From an uncultured Eubacteriales bacterium (lineage in GTDB: Bacteria > Bacillota > Clostridia > Oscillospirales > Oscillospiraceae): a stretch of DNA of 23,299 nucleotides. Position 1 is the first letter of the stretch, and the number at the start of each line of letters is the position of its first letter. Below, piece by piece: positions 1-6,567 of this stretch. Under the pieces are notes generated by a model. The model was not told where the DNA came from. It did not search any database and worked only from the letters and a program-made list of their open reading frames with translations. The translations under genes and the position numbers were made by a program. The stretch is from NCBI GenBank assembly GCA_900544705.1, contig UQWH01000029.1, positions 1 to 23,299 of the forward strand, in the 5' to 3' direction.

Positions 1-50
1 TTTGTAGGCAGCTTGTCAAAAAAGTCCAAAAGGACTTTTTTGACAAGCTG
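1..50. repeat. Palindromic repeat, left copy
   Basis: A 19-bp perfect stem (9-27 with 32-50, loop AAAA) is preceded by TTTGTAGG. The entire 50 bp recurs as an exact reverse complement at 23247-23296. It could fold as a long AT-rich hairpin in RNA or DNA. I see no coding capacity. A dispersed REP-like element, or a repeated terminator at which an assembly broke, both fit. Confidence 0.85.
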
Positions 51-89
51 AAAAGGGACATCCCGGTTCAAAACCGAGATGTCCCTTTT
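51..89 (+). terminator. Hairpin terminator of an upstream gene
   Basis: Arms 51-68 and 72-89 pair over 17 of 18 positions (one C-A mismatch at 63), with A-runs on the 5' side and TTTTCTTTCTT on the 3' side. This is an intrinsic terminator shape that works on the plus strand and possibly on both. The gene it serves lies outside the window. Confidence 0.6.
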
Positions 90-94
90 CTTTC

Positions 95-123
95 TTGCAT
101 TTTTTTGGACAATGGACTATAAT
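95..123 (+). promoter_or_regulatory. Promoter of the cysteine desulfidase gene
   Basis: TTGCAT (95-100), a 17-bp spacer and a perfect TATAAT (118-123). Start of transcription is expected near 130, giving a leader of about 22 nt that ends in the AGGAGG ribosome site. Confidence 0.6.
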
Positions 124-151
124 GTAAATAAAAAAACAGGAGGTGAGGCCC

Positions 152-1426
152 GTGCTGGATGCGGGCATCGCGCAGAGTTACATAGACATTCTGCATGAGG
201 AACTGGTGCTTGCCACCGGCTGCACCGAGCCGATCGCGATCGCCTACTGCGCTGCGACCTTGCAGCGGCTGCTGGGCTGCAAAGCGGAGCGGGTCGAGGC
301 GGTACTCAGCGGAAATATTCTGAAAAACGTCAAGAGCGTCGTCGTCCCAAACACCGGCGGGCGCAAGGGCATCCGCCCGGCGATTGCAGCCGGTATGGTC
401 GCGGGCGATCCGTCGAAGGGCTTACAGGTCATCTCCCAGCTTCCGGAGGAAAAGCTCCCGGAGCTGGAAGCCTTCCTCAAAACGACGGAGATCGACGTCC
501 TGTGCGGGGAGTCGCCCTGCCGGCTGGACATTGATCTGCGCGCGTGGGGCGGTGAGCACAGTGCTCGCGCCCGGATCACGAATCACCATACGAATCTGGT
601 CTATCTGGAGCGGGACGGCGAGGTCCTGCGGGAGCTTCCCGTCGTGGATGCGGCGGAGGAGCACATGACCGATAAATCCTGCTTGAATGTCGAGGATATT
701 CTGCGCTTTGCCGATACGGTGCCGCTGGAGAAGGTTGAGGACGTTCTGATGCGGCAGGTGGAGCTGAATTCCGCCATCGCCGAGGAGGGCCTGCGGGGCG
801 CATGGGGCGCGCAGATCGGCCGCATTCTCATGGAGGACTACGGCAGCGACCTCAAGCAGCAGGCCAAGGCCTATGCCGCCGCCGGCTCGGACGCACGCAT
901 GAGCGGCTGCGAGCTGCCGGTCGTCATCCTGTCTGGTTCCGGCAATCAGGGCATTACCGCCTGTATGCCCGTCGTGACCTATGCGCGGCAGATCGGCGCG
1001 ACGAAGGAGCAGCTTTGCCGCGCGTTGATCGTGTCCGATCTGGTGACCATTCTGCAAAAGAGCGGCATCGGCCGCCTGTCTGCCTACTGCGGCGCGATCT
1101 CTGCAGGTGTCGGCGCGGGTGCGGGCATCTGCTATCTGCTGGGCGGCGGCTACTCCGCCGTGGCGCACACGGTCGTCAATGCGGTGGCCATTCTGTCCGG
1201 TACCATCTGCGACGGTGCAAAGCCGTCCTGTGCCGCCAAGATCGCCGCAGCCGTGGACGCGGGCATCATGGGGTACCAGATGTATCTACACCACCGCGAA
1301 TTCCGCGGCGGCGAAGGCATCGTCGGATGCAGCGTGGAGGATACCATCGCCAACGTCGGGCGGCTGGCGCAGCAGGGAATGCAGCAGACCGACCATACGA
1401 TCTTGCGGATCATGTCAGAGGATTAA
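152..1426 (+). CDS. UPF0597 / L-cysteine desulfidase family protein (YhaM/CyuA-like)
   Basis: Predicted Fe-S dependent lyase of the L-serine dehydratase alpha / L-cysteine desulfidase family, which breaks L-cysteine into pyruvate, ammonia and sulfide in the cytosol. The protein is 424 aa, the usual family length. The family motif TGCTEP lies at about residues 22-27 and its Cys is a predicted cluster ligand. Further Cys residues occur in the glycine-rich C-terminal part (SAYCGAISAG, GTICDGAKPSC). Start choice: AGGAGGTGA occupies 138-146, so a GTG at 143 falls inside the ribosome site; the GTG at 152, 5 nt downstream, is the credible start. The next gene follows after 33 nt and may be co-transcribed. 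Substrate (cysteine versus serine) cannot be settled from sequence alone. Confidence 0.85.
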   Translation: MLDAGIAQSYIDILHEELVLATGCTEPIAIAYCAATLQRLLGCKAERVEAVLSGNILKNVKSVVVPNTGGRKGIRPAIAAGMVAGDPSKGLQVISQLPEEKLPELEAFLKTTEIDVLCGESPCRLDIDLRAWGGEHSARARITNHHTNLVYLERDGEVLRELPVVDAAEEHMTDKSCLNVEDILRFADTVPLEKVEDVLMRQVELNSAIAEEGLRGAWGAQIGRILMEDYGSDLKQQAKAYAAAGSDARMSGCELPVVILSGSGNQGITACMPVVTYARQIGATKEQLCRALIVSDLVTILQKSGIGRLSAYCGAISAGVGAGAGICYLLGGGYSAVAHTVVNAVAILSGTICDGAKPSCAAKIAAAVDAGIMGYQMYLHHREFRGGEGIVGCSVEDTIANVGRLAQQGMQQTDHTILRIMSED

Positions 1427-1459
1427 CGAGTTTTCACAGCAAAACAGGAGGGATTTTCT

Positions 1460-2056
1460 ATGAAACGAATCATCACCATCAGCCGTGAATTCGGCAGCGG
1501 CGGCAGAACCATCGGCAAGGAGGTCGCACGGCGTCTGGACTACAACTTCTTTGACCGCGAACTGGTCGAGGAGGTCGCGAAGCGCAGCGGTTTCTCACAG
1601 GATTTCATCGAGGAAAACGGCGAGTATGCCAACGCCCGCAGCAGCCTGCTGTTCTACTGGGCGACGGCCAAGCAGCACTCCATGGAAAATCTGTCCATGC
1701 ACGATCAGATTTATATCGTGCAGACGAAGGTCATCGAGGAACTGGCGGAGACGGGGAACTGCGTCATCGTCGGCCGCTGTGCGGACTATATCCTGCGCGA
1801 CCGCAAGGACTGCCTGCACGCGTTTATCTGCGCGGATATGGCCAGCCGTGCCAAGCATATCGTTGAATTCTACGGCGAGAAGGACAAGTCCCCGGAAAAA
1901 CGTCTGGCGGAAAAGGACCAGAAGCGCAAGGTCTATTATAAAAACTACACCGGCCGCAACTGGGGCGAGGCGAAGAACTATGATATTTGCCTGAACAGCG
2001 GCGCCCTGGGTATGGATCTGTGTGCGGAGCTGATTGAGCAGGCAGCGCGCGCCTGA
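1460..2056 (+). CDS. Cytidylate kinase-like family protein
   Basis: A 198-aa P-loop protein of the cytidylate kinase-like family (Cytidylate_kin2), common in Clostridia and often annotated without a defined substrate. The N-terminus reads ITISREFGSGGRTIGKEVA, a nucleotide-binding loop in which the SREFGSGG segment is typical for the family. The middle part ENLSMHDQIYIVQTKVI and CVIVGRCADYIL match the family core, where the acceptor would bind; the Arg-rich RDRKD segment and the KRKVYYKNYTG region resemble lid residues. AGGAGG lies 8 nt before the ATG. It sits just after the desulfidase gene and ends at a bidirectional terminator. True CMP kinase is normally a distinct gene, so this may act on another small molecule. 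Confidence 0.85.
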   Translation: MKRIITISREFGSGGRTIGKEVARRLDYNFFDRELVEEVAKRSGFSQDFIEENGEYANARSSLLFYWATAKQHSMENLSMHDQIYIVQTKVIEELAETGNCVIVGRCADYILRDRKDCLHAFICADMASRAKHIVEFYGEKDKSPEKRLAEKDQKRKVYYKNYTGRNWGEAKNYDICLNSGALGMDLCAELIEQAARA

Positions 2057-2080
2057 AAGAACAGAAGCAGGCCGACCATA

Positions 2081-2114
2081 AAAAACAGAGGCAGTTTTTC
2101 TGCCTCTGTTTTTT
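2081..2114. terminator. Bidirectional terminator between convergent genes
   Basis: Arms AAAACAGAGGCAG (2082-2094) and CTGCCTCTGTTTT (2100-2112) with a T-rich loop are flanked by A-run and T-run. It sits between the plus-strand kinase-like gene and the minus-strand XRE gene and can end both transcripts. Confidence 0.85.
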
Positions 2115-2122
2115 CTATGAAC

Positions 2123-2416
2123 TTACAGACGAATGCGGCCACCGATCAGACGGCCGGTCGCGGCCAGACGCTCAGCGTCGCGGCCTCTGGGCTCCAGAAC
2201 GCCGTGGGCGCCGAGAACCATCAGGATGGCGAGGTAGGTGTCCCAGCCGAGGGGTGCAGCGCCGCGCTCCATCTCGGAGATCTTCTGGCGGCTCTTGCCG
2301 ACGGCGTCGCCAAGCTCTGCCTGGGACATGCGCATCTTCTTCCGGTAGGCAGGAAGCTCCTGCACCAGGGAGTTGATGAGCTCTTTCTGTTGTTCGGACT
2401 GGACGAATTGAGGCAT
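2123..2416 (-). CDS. XRE-family helix-turn-helix regulator
   Basis: A 97-aa predicted DNA-binding protein. An HTH_3-like domain spans about residues 18-72: the segment YRKKMRMSQAELGDAVGKSR followed by QKISEMERG is the classical Cro/C1 pattern, with the recognition helix around SRQKISEME. The C-terminal ~25 residues are Arg/Gly-rich and match no domain I recognise. No partner toxin gene lies next to it. Its promoter about 100 nt upstream is embedded in an inverted repeat, which suggests autoregulation (inference). A weak ribosome site (AGCAGGGAAA) precedes the ATG. Confidence 0.8.
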   Translation of the reverse strand: MPQFVQSEQQKELINSLVQELPAYRKKMRMSQAELGDAVGKSRQKISEMERGAAPLGWDTYLAILMVLGAHGVLEPRGRDAERLAATGRLIGGRIRL

Positions 2417-2519
2417 AAATTTCCCTGCTTTCTTTCTATATTTCGGCTGCTTGCGGATGGCCGATGATCGTTCAGGAAGTAACTACACAAGGCATTGCGC
2501 AGCAGCTTCCATATCACTT

Positions 2520-2558
2520 AAACAGTATACCATGCCAGTCACGGTTTGTAAACTGTTT
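2520..2558 (-). promoter_or_regulatory. Promoter with overlapping inverted-repeat operator of the XRE gene
   Basis: Reading the minus strand: TTTACA (2552-2547), 17-bp spacer, TATACT (2529-2524) with an upstream TG, a good extended -10 promoter. The arms AAACAGTATACCA (2520-2532) and TTTGTAAACTGTTT (2545-2558) are near-perfect inverted copies and contain the -10 and -35 respectively, so a bound dimer would block polymerase. A further TTTGTAAACGGT lies at 2710. Confidence 0.6.
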
Positions 2559-2771
2559 TTGCACGGATATTTTACAAAATTTTTGTGAATATTTTACGGC
2601 GATTGAAAAAAATATACAGTTTCGTCCAGTCGCAGCACATAATGCCAACAATTTGAAAAGCGCTGAAAATCAAATGCTTTCGTGGAAACGATTCAAAAGG
2701 ACTTCGATATTTGTAAACGGTCAAAAATAAAAAAATATGGAAATTCTGTGAAAAAATATGCGAAAGAAGAA
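2559..2771. other. AT-rich intergenic spacer, no gene seen
   Basis: About 210 bp of clearly AT-rich sequence with no convincing ribosome site or conserved reading frame. It contains TTTGTAAAC-like words (2710-2718, and a TTTTACAAAA at about 2571) that match the operator arm upstream of the XRE gene. The composition contrast with the surrounding GC-rich genes is notable. Confidence 0.5.
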
Positions 2772-2815
2772 GGATATGCCGCAGCTCTGCAAGGGGCTGC
2801 GGCGTGTCCTTTTAG
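2772..2815 (-). terminator. Hairpin after the DUF4430 gene
   Basis: Arms 2772-2785 and 2796-2809 pair over 14 positions including two G-T wobbles (GCCGCAGC core). It lies about 50 nt past the stop of the minus-strand lipoprotein gene. The T-run is weak on the minus strand (TCCTTCTTCTTTC) and TTTT is present on the plus strand, so direction is not certain. Confidence 0.5.
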
Positions 2816-2861
2816 CGGAAGGATACGGCGGCGCTGCGTCGCGTAAGGTCTGACGAAAAGG

Positions 2862-3233
2862 TCAGGAGGAGAAACCGTGTGTAAGAACGGCTTCATAATG
2901 CGCGCCGTCTTCCACAGGGGTTTCTTTCATACCGGTGGAGAGTGCGGTGCCGTCTTTGGAAATGCACCACCAAGCCTCGTTGTCGTTCCAGTCGGCAAAT
3001 TCGCCGTCGATGGTGTCATACAGGCCGGGACTGGAGGCGCTTTCGGAGGTCAGCCCTTCTTTGGCCAGGGCTTCCGCAAGGGTAGCGGCATCGGTGTCGA
3101 TCTCAAAGGTTTTCACGGTACCGTCGCCGTGGGTGACTTCAAGGGTGAAGGCCTTTGTTTCTCCCTTCGCCGCACAGGCGGTCAGCGAGAACAGCAGAAG
3201 CAGGCAAAGCAAAAGGGAAAGCGTTTTTTTCAT
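2862..3233 (-). CDS. DUF4430 domain lipoprotein
   Basis: A 123-aa predicted lipoprotein. Residues 1-20 form a lipoprotein signal peptide (MKKT, hydrophobic Leu-rich core) ending in lipobox LTAC with Cys20. The rest is one DUF4430-type domain, recognisable from the opening beta strand FTLEVTHGDGTVKTFEI, the TLAEAL helix, and the WNDNEAWWCISKDG segment followed by GMKETPVEDGAHYEAVLT near the end. The fold is related to the C-terminal domain of cobalamin/intrinsic-factor type proteins and SLBB-like ligand binders, but no ligand can be assigned. It starts 12 nt after the upstream glycosyltransferase/pyruvyl transferase gene and is probably co-transcribed, hinting at a surface role. Confidence 0.85.
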   Translation of the reverse strand: MKKTLSLLLCLLLLFSLTACAAKGETKAFTLEVTHGDGTVKTFEIDTDAATLAEALAKEGLTSESASSPGLYDTIDGEFADWNDNEAWWCISKDGTALSTGMKETPVEDGAHYEAVLTHGFSS

Positions 3234-3245
3234 GAGAATTCCTCC

Positions 3246-5477
3246 CTACAGGTCTGGAAGCTCGTCCTCGTCCAACAGGCCGCGGAGAACCTCCTCGTTT
3301 TTGTTTGCAAGATGGCGAAGATGGCGGATATTTTCCCGCTCAAAGTGGCGTTCGGCCAGCGCCGCGTCGATGAGGTCGCAGAGAGAGGCGGCATTGGTTT
3401 CCGCCAGCGGCAGATAGAGATCCTGACCGAGATGGTCGAGGAAGGCGCTGACCTTGGGGTCATAGACGATGCCGACCAGCGGAACGCCCTGCCCGGAGGC
3501 AAAGACCAGTACGTGCAGGCGCATGGAGATGACCAGCGACATCCGCCGCACCAGCGTGAGAATCTCGCCTGCATTGTCCCCGGCCTGCAGCACCAGATGC
3601 GGGCAGCGCAGCCGCGCGGCCACGGCCTGCGCGATGGGCAAATCGTTTTTCTGCTCCATGGAGTACAGAACGGGGATCAGCCCGCAGTCGCAGTAGAGAT
3701 ACTCTGCCGCTGCGGCAAAGGCGGGGAGCTTTGCCATTGCGCCGTCCCAGCTGCGCAGCGCCAGCATGGCGTACTTTTTGGTGGCGTCGATGCCGCAGCG
3801 CAAAAGATAGCTGCGGGCGGCGTCCTCCGGAAGCGGCTTGCTCAAAAGTGCCGGATCTGCGGTGACGTGGATGCGCGGGACGGTGACACCGAGCTCCTGC
3901 AGGAAGTCGGCAGAGTAGTCATCACGGACGGTGATGACATCCGCACAGCGGTCGAGCACGCGCGCGGTGCGCCGACGGTTGCGCTCCCTGAAGATCGGCC
4001 CTGCGCCGCAGCCGTAGAGCATGACGCGGTTGCCGGTGTCGTGCGCCAGCCGGATCATCAGCAGGTAATACAGCAGGGAACGCGTGCTGGTGGCGTCCTG
4101 CAAAAGCGTCCCGCCGCCGCTGAGAAACAGATCGGAGCTGCGCAGCAGGCGGAAGATCTTGATAAAACGGAAAGAGTAGACCGCGCTGACATGGGCGTTG
4201 AGGCGGGTTTCTTCCGGGTCGCGGCTGAGGACACAGATGGGAAGATCCGGGTCGATGTTCTTCAGCTGTGCGACGATCGCCTCCAGAATTGCGTTGTCGC
4301 CGCCGTTGCCCAGACCGTAAGCACCGCAGATCACCGCGCCGTCGCGCAGCAGGGGAGGGCGCTTCGCCCGGCGGACAATGACCTCATAATATTTTTCCTG
4401 AGTATGCACCATATTATCAAAAGAAAACATTCTTTTTGCTTTTTCGTAAAGTGCCTTGCCCATTTCCCCGCGCGCCTGCGGATGGGAAGCAAAGTAGCCG
4501 ATGTGCTCGGCCAGCTTGTCCGCGTCCTTCGGATGGAAGAGCAGACCGTTCACGCCGTCGTCGATCAGATAGGGGATTCCGCCGACGTCGGTGGAGATCG
4601 TCGCGCAGGACATCCGTGCACCCTCCGTCAGCGCGTAGGGGAAGGTTTCAGAGAGCGAGGTCAACAGGTTGACGTCCAGCGCGTGATAAAACTGGTTGAT
4701 CTCCCGGATCCACCCGGCAAAACAGACGGTTCCGGCGGGGCAGAGTTTAGCGGCCAGGGCCTTCATCTCCGCCTCCTGCGGGCCGTCGCCGGCGATGACC
4801 AGCCGGATGTGCGGATGCGTCCGGAGTGCGGCGGCAAAGGCGCGCAGCAGCGTGGCCATATCCTTTAGCGGCGAGATGCGCGTCGCAATGCCGAACACCA
4901 CGCTGTCCGGCTCCAGAGAGACGCCCAGCGAGCGAAGATAGGCCTCGCGCGGCGGGTAGTCTGGGCGGACGGAAAAGTCAATGCCATTATATAAAGTGAA
5001 AATGCGCTGAGGGTCAAAGCCGCGGGAGATCATCAGCTGGGACATCCCGTCCGACACGCCGATCCATGCGTCCAGATGCCGCAGAGCGATTTTGTTGATC
5101 GTGCCGTAGCCGAGCGCGGCGAGCGGGCGTCCCATGTAGTCCAGACGATAATCGCTGTGGATGGTGGAAATGACGGGAATTCCCGCGCGGCGGCGCAGCA
5201 ACATTCCCATCAGGTTGGCGCGCGCACCGTGGCAGTGGATGATCTGATAGCCGTCGTGGCGGATCATGGCGAGGATCCGGCGGCGCACGGAAAGCAGAGA
5301 GCCGTCGCACAGGACGGTGGTCGGAATCCCAAGCCGCCGCGCCTCCTGCGCAAACGCACCCTCTGTAAAGCAGATCAGATGCACATCTTCCGTTTTGTTC
5401 AGACCTGCCAGCAGGGACAGCACGTGCGTTTTCGCGCCGCCGACATCCCCGCCGGAGATCATGTGGATGATTTTCAT
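3246..5477 (-). CDS. csaB: GT4 glycosyltransferase fused to CsaB-type polysaccharide pyruvyl transferase
   Basis: A 743-aa two-domain enzyme. Residues 1 to about 370 form a GT-B fold family 4 glycosyltransferase: N-terminal GGDVGGAKTHVL, IIHCHGARAN, the sugar-nucleotide region FGIATRISPLKD, and the E-x7-E motif at E277/E285. Residues about 380-743 match polysaccharide pyruvyl transferase CsaB: GAYGLGNGGDNAILEA (385-400), SGGGTLLQDATS (453-464), TADPALL (539-545) and SMRLHVLVFASGQGVPLVGI (651-670). CsaB adds a ketal pyruvate to the secondary cell-wall polysaccharide, the anchor for SLH-domain proteins; the fused GT4 would add the sugar. CsaB alone is usually about 360 aa, so this is a true fusion with an uninterrupted frame. 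The promoter is at 5510-5538. Confidence 0.85.
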   Translation of the reverse strand: MKIIHMISGGDVGGAKTHVLSLLAGLNKTEDVHLICFTEGAFAQEARRLGIPTTVLCDGSLLSVRRRILAMIRHDGYQIIHCHGARANLMGMLLRRRAGIPVISTIHSDYRLDYMGRPLAALGYGTINKIALRHLDAWIGVSDGMSQLMISRGFDPQRIFTLYNGIDFSVRPDYPPREAYLRSLGVSLEPDSVVFGIATRISPLKDMATLLRAFAAALRTHPHIRLVIAGDGPQEAEMKALAAKLCPAGTVCFAGWIREINQFYHALDVNLLTSLSETFPYALTEGARMSCATISTDVGGIPYLIDDGVNGLLFHPKDADKLAEHIGYFASHPQARGEMGKALYEKAKRMFSFDNMVHTQEKYYEVIVRRAKRPPLLRDGAVICGAYGLGNGGDNAILEAIVAQLKNIDPDLPICVLSRDPEETRLNAHVSAVYSFRFIKIFRLLRSSDLFLSGGGTLLQDATSTRSLLYYLLMIRLAHDTGNRVMLYGCGAGPIFRERNRRRTARVLDRCADVITVRDDYSADFLQELGVTVPRIHVTADPALLSKPLPEDAARSYLLRCGIDATKKYAMLALRSWDGAMAKLPAFAAAAEYLYCDCGLIPVLYSMEQKNDLPIAQAVAARLRCPHLVLQAGDNAGEILTLVRRMSLVISMRLHVLVFASGQGVPLVGIVYDPKVSAFLDHLGQDLYLPLAETNAASLCDLIDAALAERHFERENIRHLRHLANKNEEVLRGLLDEDELPDL

Positions 5478-5509
5478 TCTTTCACATTCCCAATCAGACT
5501 GATTTAATT

Positions 5510-5538
5510 ATTATAATATAGAACGGTAAAATAAGCAA
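5510..5538 (-). promoter_or_regulatory. Promoter of the GT4-CsaB / DUF4430 operon
   Basis: On the minus strand TTGCTT (5538-5533), 17-bp spacer, TATAAT (5515-5510). The leader to the ATG at 5477 is about 26 nt. Confidence 0.65.
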
Positions 5539-5573
5539 TCGGAATCTGTGCGCCGCAGCCGCAGAAAAAAAGA

Positions 5574-5602
5574 TTGATTTTTCAGAACGGAACTGCTATA
5601 AT
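5574..5602 (+). promoter_or_regulatory. Promoter of tRNA-Gly
   Basis: TTGATT (5574-5579), 17-bp spacer, TATAAT (5597-5602) with an extended TGC just before it. Transcription would start about 3 nt before the mature tRNA. Confidence 0.75.
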
Positions 5603-5611
5603 ACAGACAAT

Positions 5612-5685
<74 letters not shown>

Positions 5686-5689
5686 ACGA

Positions 5690-5722
5690 GGATTTCAAGA
5701 TTACGTCTTGAAATCCTTTTTT
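5690..5722 (+). terminator. Terminator of tRNA-Gly
   Basis: GGATTTCAAGA (5690-5700) pairs perfectly with TCTTGAAATCC (5706-5716), followed by six T (5717-5722), immediately after the CCA end. Confidence 0.9.
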
Positions 5723-5739
5723 ATGCATAAAATCGGAGA

Positions 5740-5765
5740 CGGCTGAATTTTTACGAATTCAGCCG
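5740..5765 (-). terminator. Hairpin after the Crp/Fnr gene
   Basis: CGGCTGAATT (5740-5749) and AATTCAGCCG (5756-5765) form a 10-bp perfect stem downstream of the minus-strand regulator gene. Only a short T-stretch follows on that strand, so it may be a weak or Rho-assisted end. Confidence 0.5.
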
Positions 5766-5792
5766 CGAGTTTCTGCCCCAATCACCGCTGGT

Positions 5793-6452
5793 TCAGCCCA
5801 AACGGCCGGATTTCTCGCGCAAGGCATCCGTGTCCAAAATTCGCAGTCCGTCTGGCGTTTTTTCAAGAATTCCATCCTGACAAAGCACATTGATCAAGCG
5901 GAACACATGACGGTAGCTGACGCCGATCGCCTGCGCCGCCTCGGTCATGGGCTCATGGAACATGCCGTCCTGCGCGGTAAACAGCAGATAGCCGCACAGG
6001 CGTTCCTCGCTGGAAAGCAGGGCCGAGGCCATGTGCGCGTGGCCGCGGTTTTGCAGCTTCTGCGCAAGCTCGCGCGACAGGCGCTCCATGAAACGCAGAT
6101 TCGCTTTCAGAGCGTCTTCATTGGCCGAGAAGGGAAGGACGACGCAGCAGAGCGGCGAGGCGACAACGACCGTGGTCGATGCGCTGCGCTCGCCCAGCGC
6201 CAGCTCCACGTCGCCCAGCATCCCGCTGGAAACCTCGCTGCAAAAAATCAGGTTTTTGCCGTCGCTGCTGCTGACAGAAACTCTTGCCGTCCCGCTGACG
6301 AGCAGGTACAGGGAATCCATCGCGCAGCCCTGCCGCAGGATGGTTTCGCCGGTGCGGTAGAGGTGGACCCGCGCGGCGCGCACGGTTTCGCAGGACAGGC
6401 CGTATTCCGAAAGAAAGGGCTGATAGGCGGGGCTCAGCGGCATGGATCTCAT
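5793..6452 (-). CDS. Crp/Fnr-family transcriptional regulator (YeiL-like)
   Basis: A 219-aa regulator with an N-terminal cyclic-nucleotide-type effector domain (about residues 15-125, with YRTGETILRQGCAMDSLYLL and VSGTARVSV strands) and a C-terminal Crp-type winged HTH (about 165-210). The segment HEPMTEAAQAIGVSYRHVFRLI closely resembles the HTH of E. coli YeiL, which is also 219 aa. Seven cysteines (21, 43, 71, 102, 103, 153, 191) could ligate a cluster or sense redox, but the effector is unknown. AGGAG lies 8 nt before the ATG. It is divergent from a DMT transporter gene, with a perfect palindrome midway between the two, which makes this protein the likely regulator of both. Confidence 0.85.
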   Translation of the reverse strand: MRSMPLSPAYQPFLSEYGLSCETVRAARVHLYRTGETILRQGCAMDSLYLLVSGTARVSVSSSDGKNLIFCSEVSSGMLGDVELALGERSASTTVVVASPLCCVVLPFSANEDALKANLRFMERLSRELAQKLQNRGHAHMASALLSSEERLCGYLLFTAQDGMFHEPMTEAAQAIGVSYRHVFRLINVLCQDGILEKTPDGLRILDTDALREKSGRLG

Positions 6453-6472
6453 GTTCTCATCTCCTGATTTCC

Positions 6473-6500
6473 ATTATACACATTTTTTTTGAAAAAACTA
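6473..6500 (-). promoter_or_regulatory. Promoter of the Crp/Fnr gene
   Basis: TATAAT on the minus strand (6478-6473) preceded by TGTG. The -35 region is a poor match and overlaps the edge of the palindrome at 6499-6514, as expected for an activator-dependent promoter. Confidence 0.6.
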
Positions 6501-6514
6501 GGACAAATGTCCTA
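6499..6514. promoter_or_regulatory. Crp/Fnr-type palindromic operator
   Basis: TAGGACA-AA-TGTCCTA, a perfect 7+2+7 palindrome, the size and symmetry of a Crp/Fnr-family site. Its centre (6506.5) lies about 41-42 bp upstream of the predicted start sites of both divergent promoters, the class II activation position. Confidence 0.7.
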
Positions 6515-6542
6515 TTCCATTTGCGGCGCTCTGCGGTATGAT
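6515..6542 (+). promoter_or_regulatory. Promoter of the DMT transporter gene
   Basis: TATGAT (6537-6542) with only a weak TTCCAT 16 bp upstream (6515-6520), directly adjoining the palindrome. A poor -35 with an operator centred near -42 suggests activation by the neighbouring regulator. Confidence 0.5.
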
Positions 6543-6567
6543 TGGGACAGAAAAGGGGGAATCGGTT

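Noticed and set aside
1..89. CRISPR array or riboswitch in the hairpin-rich left end
   Set aside because: There are two different hairpins, not regularly spaced direct repeats, and no aptamer motif that I recognise.
2123..2416. Toxin-antitoxin module at the XRE gene
   Set aside because: No toxin-sized partner frame with a ribosome site is adjacent on the same strand.
2464..2730. 88-codon plus-strand frame in the AT-rich spacer
   Set aside because: It has no ribosome site, odd Phe/Cys/Asn-rich content, and it crosses the XRE promoter. Shown only as spacer.
3230..3574. 114-codon minus-strand frame near the end of the GT4-CsaB gene
   Set aside because: It lies in another frame inside the pyruvyl transferase domain, and its Arg/Ser-rich content is that of a shadow.
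2877..4868. A 663-codon open frame on the plus strand opposite the GT4-CsaB gene
   Set aside because: It is the antisense shadow of well-recognised domains on the minus strand, is rich in Gln, Arg and Val as GC-rich shadows are, and has no domain.
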